Below, piece by piece: positions 53,601-61,344 of a stretch of 64,000 bases of DNA. Below the pieces are notes generated by a model. It did no database searches. It was not told the DNA's origin and saw nothing but the letters and a program-made list of their open reading frames with translations. Position numbers and translations under genes: made by a program. The DNA lies in assembly GCF_014650675.1 (NCBI RefSeq), contig NZ_BMVK01000002.1:1-64000 (forward strand), read 5' to 3'. Numbering within the stretch: the first letter of the stretch is position 1; each line of letters begins with the position of its first letter. The DNA comes from Streptomyces anulatus (GTDB lineage: Bacteria; Actinomycetota; Actinomycetes; Streptomycetales; Streptomycetaceae).

Positions 53601-55731
53601 CGGATATGGCCGTTCGGTCGATCTCTACGAGGTCGGCTGGTTCAGGCTGGACACGCAGGTGGGCGAGACGAAGCACAAGTACGGCGAGGAGGGACGGCTC
53701 CACGCCGCGGTACGGCCCTGGCGGTCCGCCGCCCTGAGGCAGAGCCACCGCGGACAGCGAGAAGCCGCGCCCCTGTCGCTTGAGGGTCACCCGGTTCCGC
53801 AGCCTGGCTGGTCGAGCATCGCTGCCGACGTCAAGGGCGACTGGCGCCATGTGGTGAACGTCGCCGGCCGGTGGCCCATGCCCGTGTCCGAGGTGCTGCG
53901 CGCCGCGCGCGGCATGCGTATCGCCCACCCCCGGCTCGCGGCTCCGGCGGTCCGGCCCGGTGCTCTGGACTGGACGCCTGATGCGATGGACCTGGCCATC
54001 ATGGAGGGCCTTCTGGGGCCGGACCGCGAGCCCTGGAATTCCCACATCGTCACGGTCGGCGGACGGACCGCGTCGCAGGGGAAATCGGCGAACGAGATCT
54101 TCTACCGGCATCCGCCGGAGGACCTCAGCGGCATCGTACGGACCTCTGCCCAGTACGGTTGGAGCCTGGGGAAGCTGGCGGACGCCTGTGCCAAGTTCGC
54201 CCCGTTCGTGGCAGGCCCACCCTTCGACGTGCCCGATCGGCATCGCCGCCACGTCTGCACCGAGGAGGAACTGGCGCTTCTCTACCTCCCGGGGGACGAC
54301 CGTACCTGGAGACCGGTGGTGTCGCCCTGGGATGTCCGGACGGCCGCCGCACGCACAGGGTGCAGCCCTCGTGAAGCACTGCGCCGAACAGCCGCCTTCG
54401 GCTGGCTGCGCCCGATTCCCGATCTCGCCGCTGTGGACCGCTGGGCAGCCGTGCCCGACGACCTCTTCCCTCTCCTTCGGCGCTATGTCGTCGATGCGGG
54501 CGACCAGGGCCCCTGGCTGCCATGGGCTGCCACCATCGACCTCGCGGGGCAGTGGGAGATCTCCCTGCGCCAGGCCGAGCGGATCCTCGCGCGGGAAGCA
54601 CAGGCTCTCGGCCTGTTCCACCGACGGCGGTACAAGAAGGGCTCGCCGCACCGGCAGGAGACCCCCTCCCCCGACGCGGGCAACTTGGTGAGCTGGCTCC
54701 GCAGCGTCGGCGTGCATCTGGAGGACGGCGTCTCCCTCCGGGACCTCGCGTACGTCCGGCCGCACAAGATGTCCTGCGAGGATCTCTCCTGGCTCGTCGA
54801 GGAACTACGCGACCTCGGTGTGGATCTCGCCGATGCGGGTCACCTCCTCCGGGCCTGGGACGACCTGCCGATACCCAGCAGGTACGCGTTCTCCGGCACG
54901 GACCCCTCGTTCGAAGGGGCCGACTACCCGGTACCCGCCACGCCGGCCGTCCTGTTCACCGCCAGTCAGCAACTGAGGCAGAAACTCTCGTACCTGTGGA
55001 AGGCCGCCCACCGGGAGGCCCAGCAGCTGGGCCTCGGCGATGGGCTGGTAGCGCCGAAGCTTCCCGACCCGCTGAAGGAATTCAGCCCTACCTGGCACGA
55101 AACCGCGGCCCTGATCGAGACCGACGACGACGAGGACGATGACTCGGAGTGGTTCGAGAGCCCCCACTGGTCCGCCCTCACCCCTCATAAGCTCGCCGCC
55201 TACGCCCGGGCCCGGATTCTCGGCGTGCGGTCCGCGTTCGAGGCGCTGGCGCCACTGCGCGCTATCGGCGCCCTCGTACCGGAGCTGTCCCCCGAGGAAG
55301 TGGCCGCACTTCCCGACGACGCGCCGCCGAGCCCCCACGACGCCGCGGCGCTGGACCCCGGCCATCGCGTCTCCGCTGTCGGCTCACCTCTGGTGCCCCT
55401 CGACCTCGTCAGCATCGCCGGGCGGCTGGGCGAATCGATGAGCGCCACTTGGCAGCGCATCACCCCGTACCTGGCGCTGGAGCAGGCGGAGCCGGCGGTC
55501 ACTCGGGTAGCTGATGTCGTCCCCCGCTGGCAGGACCTTGCGGTCCTCTCCGAGGGCTTCGACGGAATGCTGCCGGCGATCGCGGGGCCGGTGACCCCGG
55601 AGCGCCTCCTCGCCTGCGCCGAAGCCGTGGGAGAGACCACCGGGTGGGTCCGGGAGCGGCTGAACGCGTACGCAGACATGTTCGGGCTGACCATGACACC
55701 CGTCGAGCATGAGGATGGTGAAGGACGATGA
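50626..55731 (+). CDS. Caspase-like/HSP90-like multidomain conflict-system protein
   Basis: 1701 residues, cytoplasmic. Residues 1-250 are a caspase-like (C14) protease: KRTALLIGVGDN, then YFTGHGV (H83) and LIDACRAD (C146). Residues about 260-620 are helical and may be an inactivated HD-like domain. Residues about 640-1000 are an HSP90/GHKL ATPase: LREMYQNALDA (N667), DNGVGM (D713), FGIGVFSYFMLAD (762-774), with LSVNRNRLEHYD later. From about 1150 to the end there are at least five tandem helical modules of the type A-A-x-x-x-G-x-S-x-x-E-A ... LGL (near 1231, 1300, 1517, 1589 and 1654), like winged-HTH repeats. Start at ATG 50626 is preferred; GTG 50593 is possible. ATGA overlap with the next gene. 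This plan resembles predicted NTP-dependent immune systems; function is inferred. Confidence 0.9.
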   Translation: MKDVKRTALLIGVGDNPGAEACLPSLGATVDADLRIMSGALRGSGYTVESLRDPTRNVITERITALSSAAAPESTLLIYFTGHGVRVGSIDYLVPGDALAPARGEEGAGSGGWEQPHVLESLLSADISRYLGNCRADTVLWLIDACRADEGEEGIAFGGHITQGPPQAGFAMMTGCAPGERSGFAEAGSFFSLALAHAFDPLTEAATVDQVYQVVKRETRALARRARAEPQQVLIRYGGDLEATTRSREVAHGRKLLEAWQDVVRVSGLWDHVAPDDREFIGPLQDCLGSLAADVARHVHRAQERLPDPWADDDYPVRLVRVLLPSLLPKGTELSALEVAALIAGVLLHEAAWADRLSQAAEIHPQLMRRSADADDQRRHYEQITEYHPQIAEKLLDWYWWETGPSDDRNAVMLWLVHRWIGERFATDEKAVPDAWVNGFVTRLLEFAPPAVGEAPTGRAGQLATALRTVAAGLTLGAPSEEQRLTLPERHAVRGTTQRLRVRPLAALLRLAGLLALDARRLPEVVAEHLAVSDPVVPGEVIAVLRDALWDPDPRVETSPYRHLDAVCPHPAIHSALASVVEDADELGHLLREAAGRLPVDEAALLGGLPARLTDHRLRPDEQGGMDAYDVPLSRFSLAQTEIRRLLMGKQLYDGKSDLALREMYQNALDACRYRDMRIRYLQACGKRPRSWEGRIRIETGRDGRGSYVQCVDNGVGMTVDQLRNTFTRAGRRFDQSHAFRREQAAWLRQDRSLRLYPNSRFGIGVFSYFMLADEMTVLTRPVGPDGRPAERALRVEIPVSGSLFRVREADERDGEVLPDGGTRVRLYLRDFSGMNGDSCRAALRSLVLISEFRLEVGGEDGRATVWEAGQLQPGGELAIEADSAVEAVPGVLWWVAGDGAIVCDGVATDKRTFGYVLNLSGEQAGRLSVNRNRLEHYDVRWAREQMRLGASALLDWTKLSLGWLWSMELRNSTVARILWREWQGQNVRASHGYGRSVDLYEVGWFRLDTQVGETKHKYGEEGRLHAAVRPWRSAALRQSHRGQREAAPLSLEGHPVPQPGWSSIAADVKGDWRHVVNVAGRWPMPVSEVLRAARGMRIAHPRLAAPAVRPGALDWTPDAMDLAIMEGLLGPDREPWNSHIVTVGGRTASQGKSANEIFYRHPPEDLSGIVRTSAQYGWSLGKLADACAKFAPFVAGPPFDVPDRHRRHVCTEEELALLYLPGDDRTWRPVVSPWDVRTAAARTGCSPREALRRTAAFGWLRPIPDLAAVDRWAAVPDDLFPLLRRYVVDAGDQGPWLPWAATIDLAGQWEISLRQAERILAREAQALGLFHRRRYKKGSPHRQETPSPDAGNLVSWLRSVGVHLEDGVSLRDLAYVRPHKMSCEDLSWLVEELRDLGVDLADAGHLLRAWDDLPIPSRYAFSGTDPSFEGADYPVPATPAVLFTASQQLRQKLSYLWKAAHREAQQLGLGDGLVAPKLPDPLKEFSPTWHETAALIETDDDEDDDSEWFESPHWSALTPHKLAAYARARILGVRSAFEALAPLRAIGALVPELSPEEVAALPDDAPPSPHDAAALDPGHRVSAVGSPLVPLDLVSIAGRLGESMSATWQRITPYLALEQAEPAVTRVADVVPRWQDLAVLSEGFDGMLPAIAGPVTPERLLACAEAVGETTGWVRERLNAYADMFGLTMTPVEHEDGEGR

Positions 55732-56087
55732 CACACAGCCGACCGCACGATCACAGCCTGGCCTACGCCGAGGACGACCTCGGCGAGGTCGATCCCGTCC
55801 CCTTCACCCAGCGGGCCGCCCCGGACGGCACAGGAGTGCTCGTCTCCGGTACGTGCCCGCGGTGCCATGGCCGTACGCGGACACTGTTCCCGTGGGCCAT
55901 ACCGGGGACCGGTGGCAAAGGCTTGCTGGATCTGGTGCGTGGCCGGCGGCCGACAGGAGCATCGGCGACCGAGCCCGACCCCCTGTCCGAAGAAGTGCAT
56001 TTCTGCGAATGCGGGCACGCACACCCGCAGGGCCCGCCCGACACCCGGTATCGCGGTTGCGGGGCGAGCTGGCGGATGAGCCGGTGA
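55728..56087 (+). CDS. Zinc-ribbon protein of the conflict operon
   Basis: 119 residues; the ATG overlaps the previous stop by four bases. CPRCHG (43-48) and a second cysteine set CECGHAHP ... GCGASW (93-115) form a likely treble-clef or zinc-ribbon. The rest is charged and low in structure. Family not named. The tight coupling suggests a partner or adaptor of the caspase-HSP90 protein. Confidence 0.75.
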   Translation: MTHSRPHDHSLAYAEDDLGEVDPVPFTQRAAPDGTGVLVSGTCPRCHGRTRTLFPWAIPGTGGKGLLDLVRGRRPTGASATEPDPLSEEVHFCECGHAHPQGPPDTRYRGCGASWRMSR

Positions 56088-56689
56088 CCGCACACGCCGA
56101 TCGCCGCTGGGCCGAACTCGCCCGCGAGCTGGAGTTCACGACCCTTCCGGAACTCCGCAGACAGGCCGAAGGCTGGCGTACCGGACTGACCGGGCTCACG
56201 GCGCTTCTGGCGGTGCTCGTCCTGCTGAAAGGCAGGGACGACCTGACAGCGCTGCCGGACTGGGCCCGTAACACAGCGACCGGACTGGTGTTGTCGTCCT
56301 TCGTGCTCCTGCTCATCGGCACGCTGCTGGCAGTCCGGGCGGCGCACGGAACACGGGAGGAAGAGATCCTGCTCGGCGGGCAGGCGTTGCGCCGGTGGAC
56401 CGAGCGGGAGGTCTACCGCGTGCGGCGGGCCCTGGTCCTGGCGACCCGCTGCTGCGTGCTGGGCGTCGTTCTGGTCGTCGGCGCGGTCGTCCTCGCCTGG
56501 GTGACCACGGGCAGTGGACCCTCCCATCTGGTGAAGTTGCGGACCGGTACCGGCGTCGTCTGCGGTGAACTGGTCGGCGCTGACCGACGCGAGGTCACCG
56601 TGCGCACCGAGGCCGACGGCGTGGTCGTCGCACGGCAGGCGACCGTGGTGAGCATGCGACCGGCGCGTTCATGCGCCGCGATGCCCTGA
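56084..56689 (+). CDS. Three-span membrane protein of the conflict operon
   Basis: 201 residues from GTG 56084, overlapping the previous stop (GTGA). Membrane spans are at about 33-48, 66-85 and 118-140. The C-terminal 60 residues (LVKLRTGTGVVCGELVGADRREVTVRTEADGVVVARQATVVSM) look like a small beta domain. An N-terminal amphipathic helix contains ADRRWAELARELEF. Possible membrane effector or anchor of the system; no family recognised. Confidence 0.75.
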   Translation: MTAHADRRWAELARELEFTTLPELRRQAEGWRTGLTGLTALLAVLVLLKGRDDLTALPDWARNTATGLVLSSFVLLLIGTLLAVRAAHGTREEEILLGGQALRRWTEREVYRVRRALVLATRCCVLGVVLVVGAVVLAWVTTGSGPSHLVKLRTGTGVVCGELVGADRREVTVRTEADGVVVARQATVVSMRPARSCAAMP

Positions 56690-56723
56690 GGGCTGTCCCG
56701 CTATTCCCGGCGGGACAGCCCTC
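56688..56723 (+). terminator. Terminator after the conflict operon
   Basis: Perfect 14-bp arms GAGGGCTGTCCCGC (56688-56701) and GCGGGACAGCCCTC (56710-56723), starting inside the last stop codon. Confidence 0.85.
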
Positions 56724-56801
56724 AGAGAGCATCCGGCCATTGCGGGCGCCCTGCGAGGACGGAACCTGGGCTCTCGGTGCCACGGCCACGCACCGCCCCC
56801 G

Positions 56802-57353
56802 TCAGAGCAGGTCGCCCTCCCGCCAGTCGAACTGGAGCGGGTGGCCGGGCTCGGGCAGGGGGCGTCCGGCCGCGGGGCGGACGTAGGTGGTGCCCTCCTC
56901 CTCGGGCAGCGGGACGGGGCCGGCCGGGCCGAGGGCGGCGAGCCGGCCCGGCCACACCTGCCAGCCGCGCGCCGTGTAGAGCGGCGCGCCGGCGTCGGAG
57001 GCGGACAGGGCGCCGAAGTCGTAGGCCGTGTCGACGATGTGTTCCAGCGCGGCCATCACGCGGTGGCCGTGGCCTTCGCGGCGGTGGTCGGCGCGGACGG
57101 CGACGGCCTCGACGTATCCGGCGCGGTAGGAACGGTCCCCGTGCAGGACCCGGCGCTGGACGAGGCTCCCGTGGGCGATCGGGCCGCCGCCGGCGTCGCA
57201 CACCAGGGCGTGGATGCCGCCGAGGGAGTGCTCCCAGTCCTCCTCGGCGAAGTTGCCCTCGAAGGCGGTGTCGAGCAGCTCGCGGATCCGGCCCCGTTCG
57301 GAGGCGGTGAGCTCTGAGGTGTGGGCGATGCGCAGTGCGGGAGACCGGTCCAT
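56802..57353 (-). CDS. AAC(2')-like aminoglycoside N-acetyltransferase
   Basis: 183 residues. The order LGGIHALV, AHGSLVQRRVLHG, YRAGYVEAVAVRADHRREGHG, LGALSASDAGAPLYTARGWQVWPG and GPVPLPEEEGTTYV ... FDWREGDLL matches mycobacterial AAC(2')-I enzymes along the whole chain, better than a generic GNAT. Such enzymes acetylate the 2'-amino group of aminoglycosides. Streptomycete members are not all resistance enzymes, so a natural role in other amine acetylation is open. It is a single gene, convergent with the conflict operon. Confidence 0.88.
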   Translation of the reverse strand: MDRSPALRIAHTSELTASERGRIRELLDTAFEGNFAEEDWEHSLGGIHALVCDAGGGPIAHGSLVQRRVLHGDRSYRAGYVEAVAVRADHRREGHGHRVMAALEHIVDTAYDFGALSASDAGAPLYTARGWQVWPGRLAALGPAGPVPLPEEEGTTYVRPAAGRPLPEPGHPLQFDWREGDLL

Positions 57354-57450
57354 GAACTCAGCCTGCCAGGCCCCCCGACCCGCCCGACAGCGAATTTCGC
57401 CGCCGTGCGCAGGCCCGCCCGGACCGGGGTGCGCGGGGTCCGGGCGAGCG

Positions 57451-57530
57451 GTGCCGGCGGGCGTGCCGGTGGTGGTGCCGGCGGGCGTGCCGGCGGGCGT
57501 GTCGGCGGTGGCGGTGGTGGTGGCGGCTCA
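57451..57530. repeat. GTGCCGGCGGGC simple repeats
   Basis: GTGCCGGCGGGC or near variants recur about four times, followed by GGCGGTGGTGGT stretches, in the region between the AAC(2')-like gene and the end of the protease gene. It is low-complexity and has no clear function. Confidence 0.55.
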
Positions 57531-58595
57531 GTACACCGTCACGCCGTACGCGGAGAGCGCCTCGGCGACCGGCTGGTGGATGGCCGAGCCCGCGGTGCCC
57601 GAGCAGCCGGAGCTGCCGGAGTGGATGCCGAGGGCGACGGATCCGGCGAAGTGGGCGCCGCCGCTGTCGCCGCCGGCCGAGCAGGCGGTGGTGCGGACCA
57701 TGTTGTAGACGGGCCCGTCGCCGTAGTTGACGGTGACGTTGACGGCGGTGACCGTGCCGGAGGTCACCTTCGTGGTGGACCCGCTCTTCTTGATCGCCTG
57801 GCCGACGACGGCGTTGGCGGCGGAGCTGATGTCCTGGGTGGAGCCGTTGTAGAGGTCGACGGTCCCGGCGGGCGATGAGCCGTCCGTGTAGCGGACGATG
57901 CCGTAGTCGTTGGTCGGGAAGCTGGTGCCCTCCCGGACGCCGACGACCGAACCGCCGGAGCTGGCCGACCAGTTGGCGGAGATGTTGGTGCAGTGTCCGG
58001 CGGTCACGAAGTAGCGGGCCCCGCCCTTGGTGACGTTGAAGGCCGCCGAGCAGCGACTGCCGCCGCCGTAGATCGCTCCGCCGCCCAGCACCTCGCGGTG
58101 GAAGACGCCCGGTACGCGCTTGATGTCGACCGCGCCGTCCAGCCGTTCGGCGACGGCTTCGAGGCGGGCCATGTCCCGTGCGGAGACGGAGGAGTCGGCC
58201 TCGACAGCGACCCGGTTGGTGCGCGGGTCGACGCCCCAGGAGGTGCCGGTGATCTTGGCCTCGGCCTCCAGGGTCTCCATCGCGGCGTCGAGCTGGGCGG
58301 CGCTGCGGGCCACCCGGCGGACGGTGGCCCCGGCGGCGCGGGCCTGGTCCTCGGCCCGGTCGGTGGTGACGGTGACGACCAGGTTCCCGGTCTTCGCGTC
58401 GAGGTAGGTTCCGGCGGTGGCGGCGCCGAGCTGCCGTTCGACGGCGGCGTCGAGGGCGTACGCGGACGGGGCGGGGATCGCCGAGGGGGCGGCCGCCGGG
58501 GTGTCGGCGGCGGTGGAGGGGGTGGCTCCGAGGCCGAGGGCGCCGGCGACGAGCAGCAGGGAAACACCGAGGCGCGCGCGGGAGTTGCGTCTCAT
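57528..58595 (-). CDS. Secreted S1 serine protease, streptogrisin type
   Basis: 355 residues. Signal peptide (1-30), an alpha-lytic-protease-type pro-domain (about 45-168), then the mature protease starting near 170 (GGGAIYGGGSRCSAAFNV). The triad is H201 in VTAGHC, D230 in NDYGIV and S311 in GGDSGGAHF. Cysteines at 182, 202, 305 and 331 make the usual two disulphides. The pro-domain acts as folding chaperone and inhibitor and is cut off outside the cell. No C-terminal binding module is present. Confidence 0.95.
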   Translation of the reverse strand: MRRNSRARLGVSLLLVAGALGLGATPSTAADTPAAAPSAIPAPSAYALDAAVERQLGAATAGTYLDAKTGNLVVTVTTDRAEDQARAAGATVRRVARSAAQLDAAMETLEAEAKITGTSWGVDPRTNRVAVEADSSVSARDMARLEAVAERLDGAVDIKRVPGVFHREVLGGGAIYGGGSRCSAAFNVTKGGARYFVTAGHCTNISANWSASSGGSVVGVREGTSFPTNDYGIVRYTDGSSPAGTVDLYNGSTQDISSAANAVVGQAIKKSGSTTKVTSGTVTAVNVTVNYGDGPVYNMVRTTACSAGGDSGGAHFAGSVALGIHSGSSGCSGTAGSAIHQPVAEALSAYGVTVY

Positions 58596-58704
58596 GGGGG
58601 AGCTCCTTCTGGGGTGACGTGTGGGGACGTACCGAGAAGGAATTTGACATGCTCATTACTCACTCCACAAGACCGCGTGACCGGGGGCGGCGGAGGGCGG
58701 ACAG

Positions 58705-58738
58705 CCGGTCCCGGTCAGCGGACACTGACCGGGACCGG
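58705..58738. repeat. Perfect inverted repeat with 14-bp arms
   Basis: CCGGTCCCGGTCAG (58705-58718) and CTGACCGGGACCGG (58725-58738) flank CGGACA. It lies between two divergent genes, protease (minus) and nitroreductase (plus), so it is not placed as a terminator for either. It is an operator or leader-hairpin candidate. Confidence 0.65.
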
Positions 58739-58799
58739 ATCCCGCGCCTGTCCGAAGCCCCGCTTCCGCCGGGCCTCCCCCGCCGCGCACACTGCGGCC

Positions 58800-59510
58800 A
58801 TGTCCGATACGACGCCTTCGCCGCAGCAGTGGTCGCCCACCCATGGCGACCCGTACCGTCCCGCGCCCTACCGCCCCGCCCGGATCGCCGCCGAGACGGC
58901 CCTGGCACACGCCGCCCGGCTGCGGCTGCGGATGGACGAACGCAGGACCGTCCGCTCCTTCTCCCCCGATCCGGTCCCCGAGCAGGTGCTGCGCGACGCC
59001 GTCGCGTGCGCGGCCACCGCCCCCTCCGGCGCCCATCAGCAGCCGTGGACCTTCGTCCTGGTCAAGGACCCCGAGGTGCGCCGCCGGATCCGGGAGGCCG
59101 CCGAGCACGAGGAGAAGGTCAGTTACGACGGGCGGCTCGGCGAGGAGTGGCTCGCCGCGCTGCGCCCGCTGGGCACCGACGCGGTGAAGGCCCACATGAC
59201 GGACGCGCCCGCCCTGATCGTGGTGTTCCAGCAGCGCTACTGGCTCGGCGAGGACGGTACGAAGCGCAAGCACTACTACGTGGACGAGTCGGTCGGGATC
59301 GCGGTGGGCATGCTGCTCACCGCCCTGCACCTGTCCGGTCTCGCCGCGCTGATCCACACGCCGAGCCCGATGCGCTTCCTCGGCGAGGTCCTGGACCGGC
59401 CCGAGAACGAGAAGGCCTTCGCCGTGATCCCCGTCGGGTATCCCGCCGACGACTGCGAGGTCCCCGACCTGGTGCGCAAGTCGCTGGACCAGGTGCTGGT
59501 GGAGGTCTGA
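58800..59510 (+). CDS. Nitroreductase-family flavoprotein
   Basis: 236 residues. RRTVRSFSPDPVPEQVLRDAVACAATAPSGAHQQPWTFVLV is the FMN-binding start of the nitroreductase fold; the C-terminal half keeps VDESVGIAVGMLLTALHLSGLAALIHTPSPM. The arrangement resembles the iodotyrosine deiodinase/BluB-like branch. It is expected to bind FMN and reduce small aromatic or halogenated compounds with NAD(P)H; the substrate is unknown. No ribosome site is visible before the ATG. Confidence 0.9.
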   Translation: MSDTTPSPQQWSPTHGDPYRPAPYRPARIAAETALAHAARLRLRMDERRTVRSFSPDPVPEQVLRDAVACAATAPSGAHQQPWTFVLVKDPEVRRRIREAAEHEEKVSYDGRLGEEWLAALRPLGTDAVKAHMTDAPALIVVFQQRYWLGEDGTKRKHYYVDESVGIAVGMLLTALHLSGLAALIHTPSPMRFLGEVLDRPENEKAFAVIPVGYPADDCEVPDLVRKSLDQVLVEV

Positions 59511-59554
59511 GGAACCCCGCCCGGCACCCCATGCCGGCCGGACGGCACATGGAA

Positions 59555-59594
59555 ACCGCCCCCCGGCCGGCAGGGGGGCCGGTCGGGGGGCGGT
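59555..59594. terminator. Terminator between the nitroreductase and pruA genes
   Basis: ACCGCCCCCCG (59555-59565) pairs with CGGGGGGCGGT (59584-59594), with inner GGCC/GGCC pairs. It lies between convergent genes. Confidence 0.8.
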
Positions 59595-59660
59595 GCTCGG
59601 GGGGCCTCCGCCATGGAGGCCCGGGTCCGGGGCGTCGTGCTGCGGCGCCCCGGGAGGGCG

Positions 59661-61292
59661 TCAGCCCTGGTGGGGGTAGGTGTACTCGGTCGGCGGGACC
59701 AGCGTCTCCTTGATGGCCCGGGTCAGGGTCCAGCGCTGGAGGTTCTGCGGGGCGCCCGCCTTGTCGCAGGTGCCGGAGGCACGGCCGCCGCCGAAGGGCT
59801 GCTGGCCGACGACGGCGCCGGTCGACTTGTCGTTGATGTAGAAGTTGCCCGCGGCGTAGCGGAGCTTGTCCATCGTGTACGCGGCGGCCGCACGGTCGCC
59901 CGCGATGACCGAGCCGGTCAGCGCGTAGTCGGAGACCGACTCCATCTGCTCCAGCATGGCGTCGTACTTCTCGTCCTCGTACACGTGGATCGCGAGGATC
60001 GGGCCGAAGTACTCGGTCGTGAAGACCTCGCTCTCGGCGTCGGAGCACTCGATGACGGTCGGGCGGACGAAGTAGCCCACCGAGTCGTCGTAGGTGCCGC
60101 CCGCGACGACGGTGCATGCCGGGTCGGACTTCGCGCGGTCGATCGCGGCCTTGTTCTTGGCGAACGAGCGCTCGTCGATGACGGCCCCGATGAAGTTCGT
60201 CAGGTCGGTGACGTCGCCCATCGTGATCGAGTCGACCTCGGCCGCGAACTCCTCCTTGAAACCGGAGTTCCAGATGGAGGCCGGGACGTACGCCCGCGAG
60301 GACGCCGAGCACTTCTGGCCCTGGAACTCGAAGGAGCCGCGGGTCAGCGCGGTCTTCAGGATGGCGCGGTCGGCGCTGGGGTGCGCGACGACGAAGTCCT
60401 TGCCGCCGGTCTCGCCGACGAGCCGCGGGTAGGTGCGGTAGTTGGCGATGTTGTTGCCGACCGTCTTCCACAGGTGCTGGAAGGTGGGGGTCGAGCCGGT
60501 GAAGTGGATGCCGGCCAGATCGCGGTGGTTCAGCGCCACCTCGGAGACGGCGATGCCGTCGCCGGTGACCAGGTTGATGACGCCCTTGGGCAGACCGGCC
60601 TCCTCCAGGAGCTGCATCAGCAGCACGGCGGCGTGGGTCTGGGTCGGGGACGGCTTCCACACCACGACGTTGCCCATGAGGGCGGGGGCGGTGGGGAGGT
60701 TGCCCGCGATGGCCGTGAAGTTGAACGGCGTGATCGCGTAGACGAAGCCCTCCAGCGGGCGGTGGTCCATACGGTTCCACACGCCCGGGGAGTTCGCCGG
60801 GGGCTGCTCGGCGAGGATCTGGCGCGCGTAGTGCACGTTGAAGCGCCAGAAGTCGATCAGCTCGCAGGGCGTGTCGATCTCGGCCTGCTGGGCGGTCTTG
60901 GACTGGCCGAGCATGGTGGAGGCGGCCAGCGTCTCGCGCCAGGGGCCGGCCAGCAGCTCAGCGGCGCGCAGGATGATCGCGGCGCGGTCGTCGAAGGCCA
61001 TCGCGCGCCAGGCCGGAGCGGCGGCGAGGGCCGCGTCGACGGCGTCCTGGGCGTCCTGCTCGGTGGCGCCGGCGAAGGTGCCGATGACGGCCTGGTGGTT
61101 GTGCGGCTGCACGACGTTCACACGCTCGCCGCCGCCCATCCGCTTCTCGCCGCCGATGGTCATCGGCAGGTCGATCGGGTTGTCGGCGAGCTCCTTGAGC
61201 TTCACCTCCAGGCGGGCGCGCTCCGGGGAGCCCGGGGCGTAGGAGTGAACCGGCTCGTTGACCGGCGCGGGGACCTGGGTGACGGCGTCCAT
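59661..61292 (-). CDS. pruA: L-glutamate gamma-semialdehyde (P5C) dehydrogenase
   Basis: 543 residues. An aldehyde dehydrogenase with the P5CDH marks: FVYAITPFNFTAIAGNLPTAPALMGN, HFTGSTPTFQHLW, RLVGETGGKDFVVAH, the catalytic Cys in FEFQGQKCSASSR and C-terminal GQQPFGGGRASGTCDKAG. It oxidises P5C to glutamate, the second step of proline breakdown. It starts 53 bases after the proline dehydrogenase gene in the same operon. Confidence 0.97.
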   Translation of the reverse strand: MDAVTQVPAPVNEPVHSYAPGSPERARLEVKLKELADNPIDLPMTIGGEKRMGGGERVNVVQPHNHQAVIGTFAGATEQDAQDAVDAALAAAPAWRAMAFDDRAAIILRAAELLAGPWRETLAASTMLGQSKTAQQAEIDTPCELIDFWRFNVHYARQILAEQPPANSPGVWNRMDHRPLEGFVYAITPFNFTAIAGNLPTAPALMGNVVVWKPSPTQTHAAVLLMQLLEEAGLPKGVINLVTGDGIAVSEVALNHRDLAGIHFTGSTPTFQHLWKTVGNNIANYRTYPRLVGETGGKDFVVAHPSADRAILKTALTRGSFEFQGQKCSASSRAYVPASIWNSGFKEEFAAEVDSITMGDVTDLTNFIGAVIDERSFAKNKAAIDRAKSDPACTVVAGGTYDDSVGYFVRPTVIECSDAESEVFTTEYFGPILAIHVYEDEKYDAMLEQMESVSDYALTGSVIAGDRAAAAYTMDKLRYAAGNFYINDKSTGAVVGQQPFGGGRASGTCDKAGAPQNLQRWTLTRAIKETLVPPTEYTYPHQG

Positions 61293-61344
61293 GAGTGCCT
61301 TGTCTCCTTGGTGTCGGCGGGGTGTGGGTCAGCCCGGGGGCTGC

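Noticed and set aside
57451..57530. Possible coding repeat downstream of the protease
   Set aside because: The protease frame stops at 57528 and the repeats form no supported frame on either strand; kept only as simple repeat.
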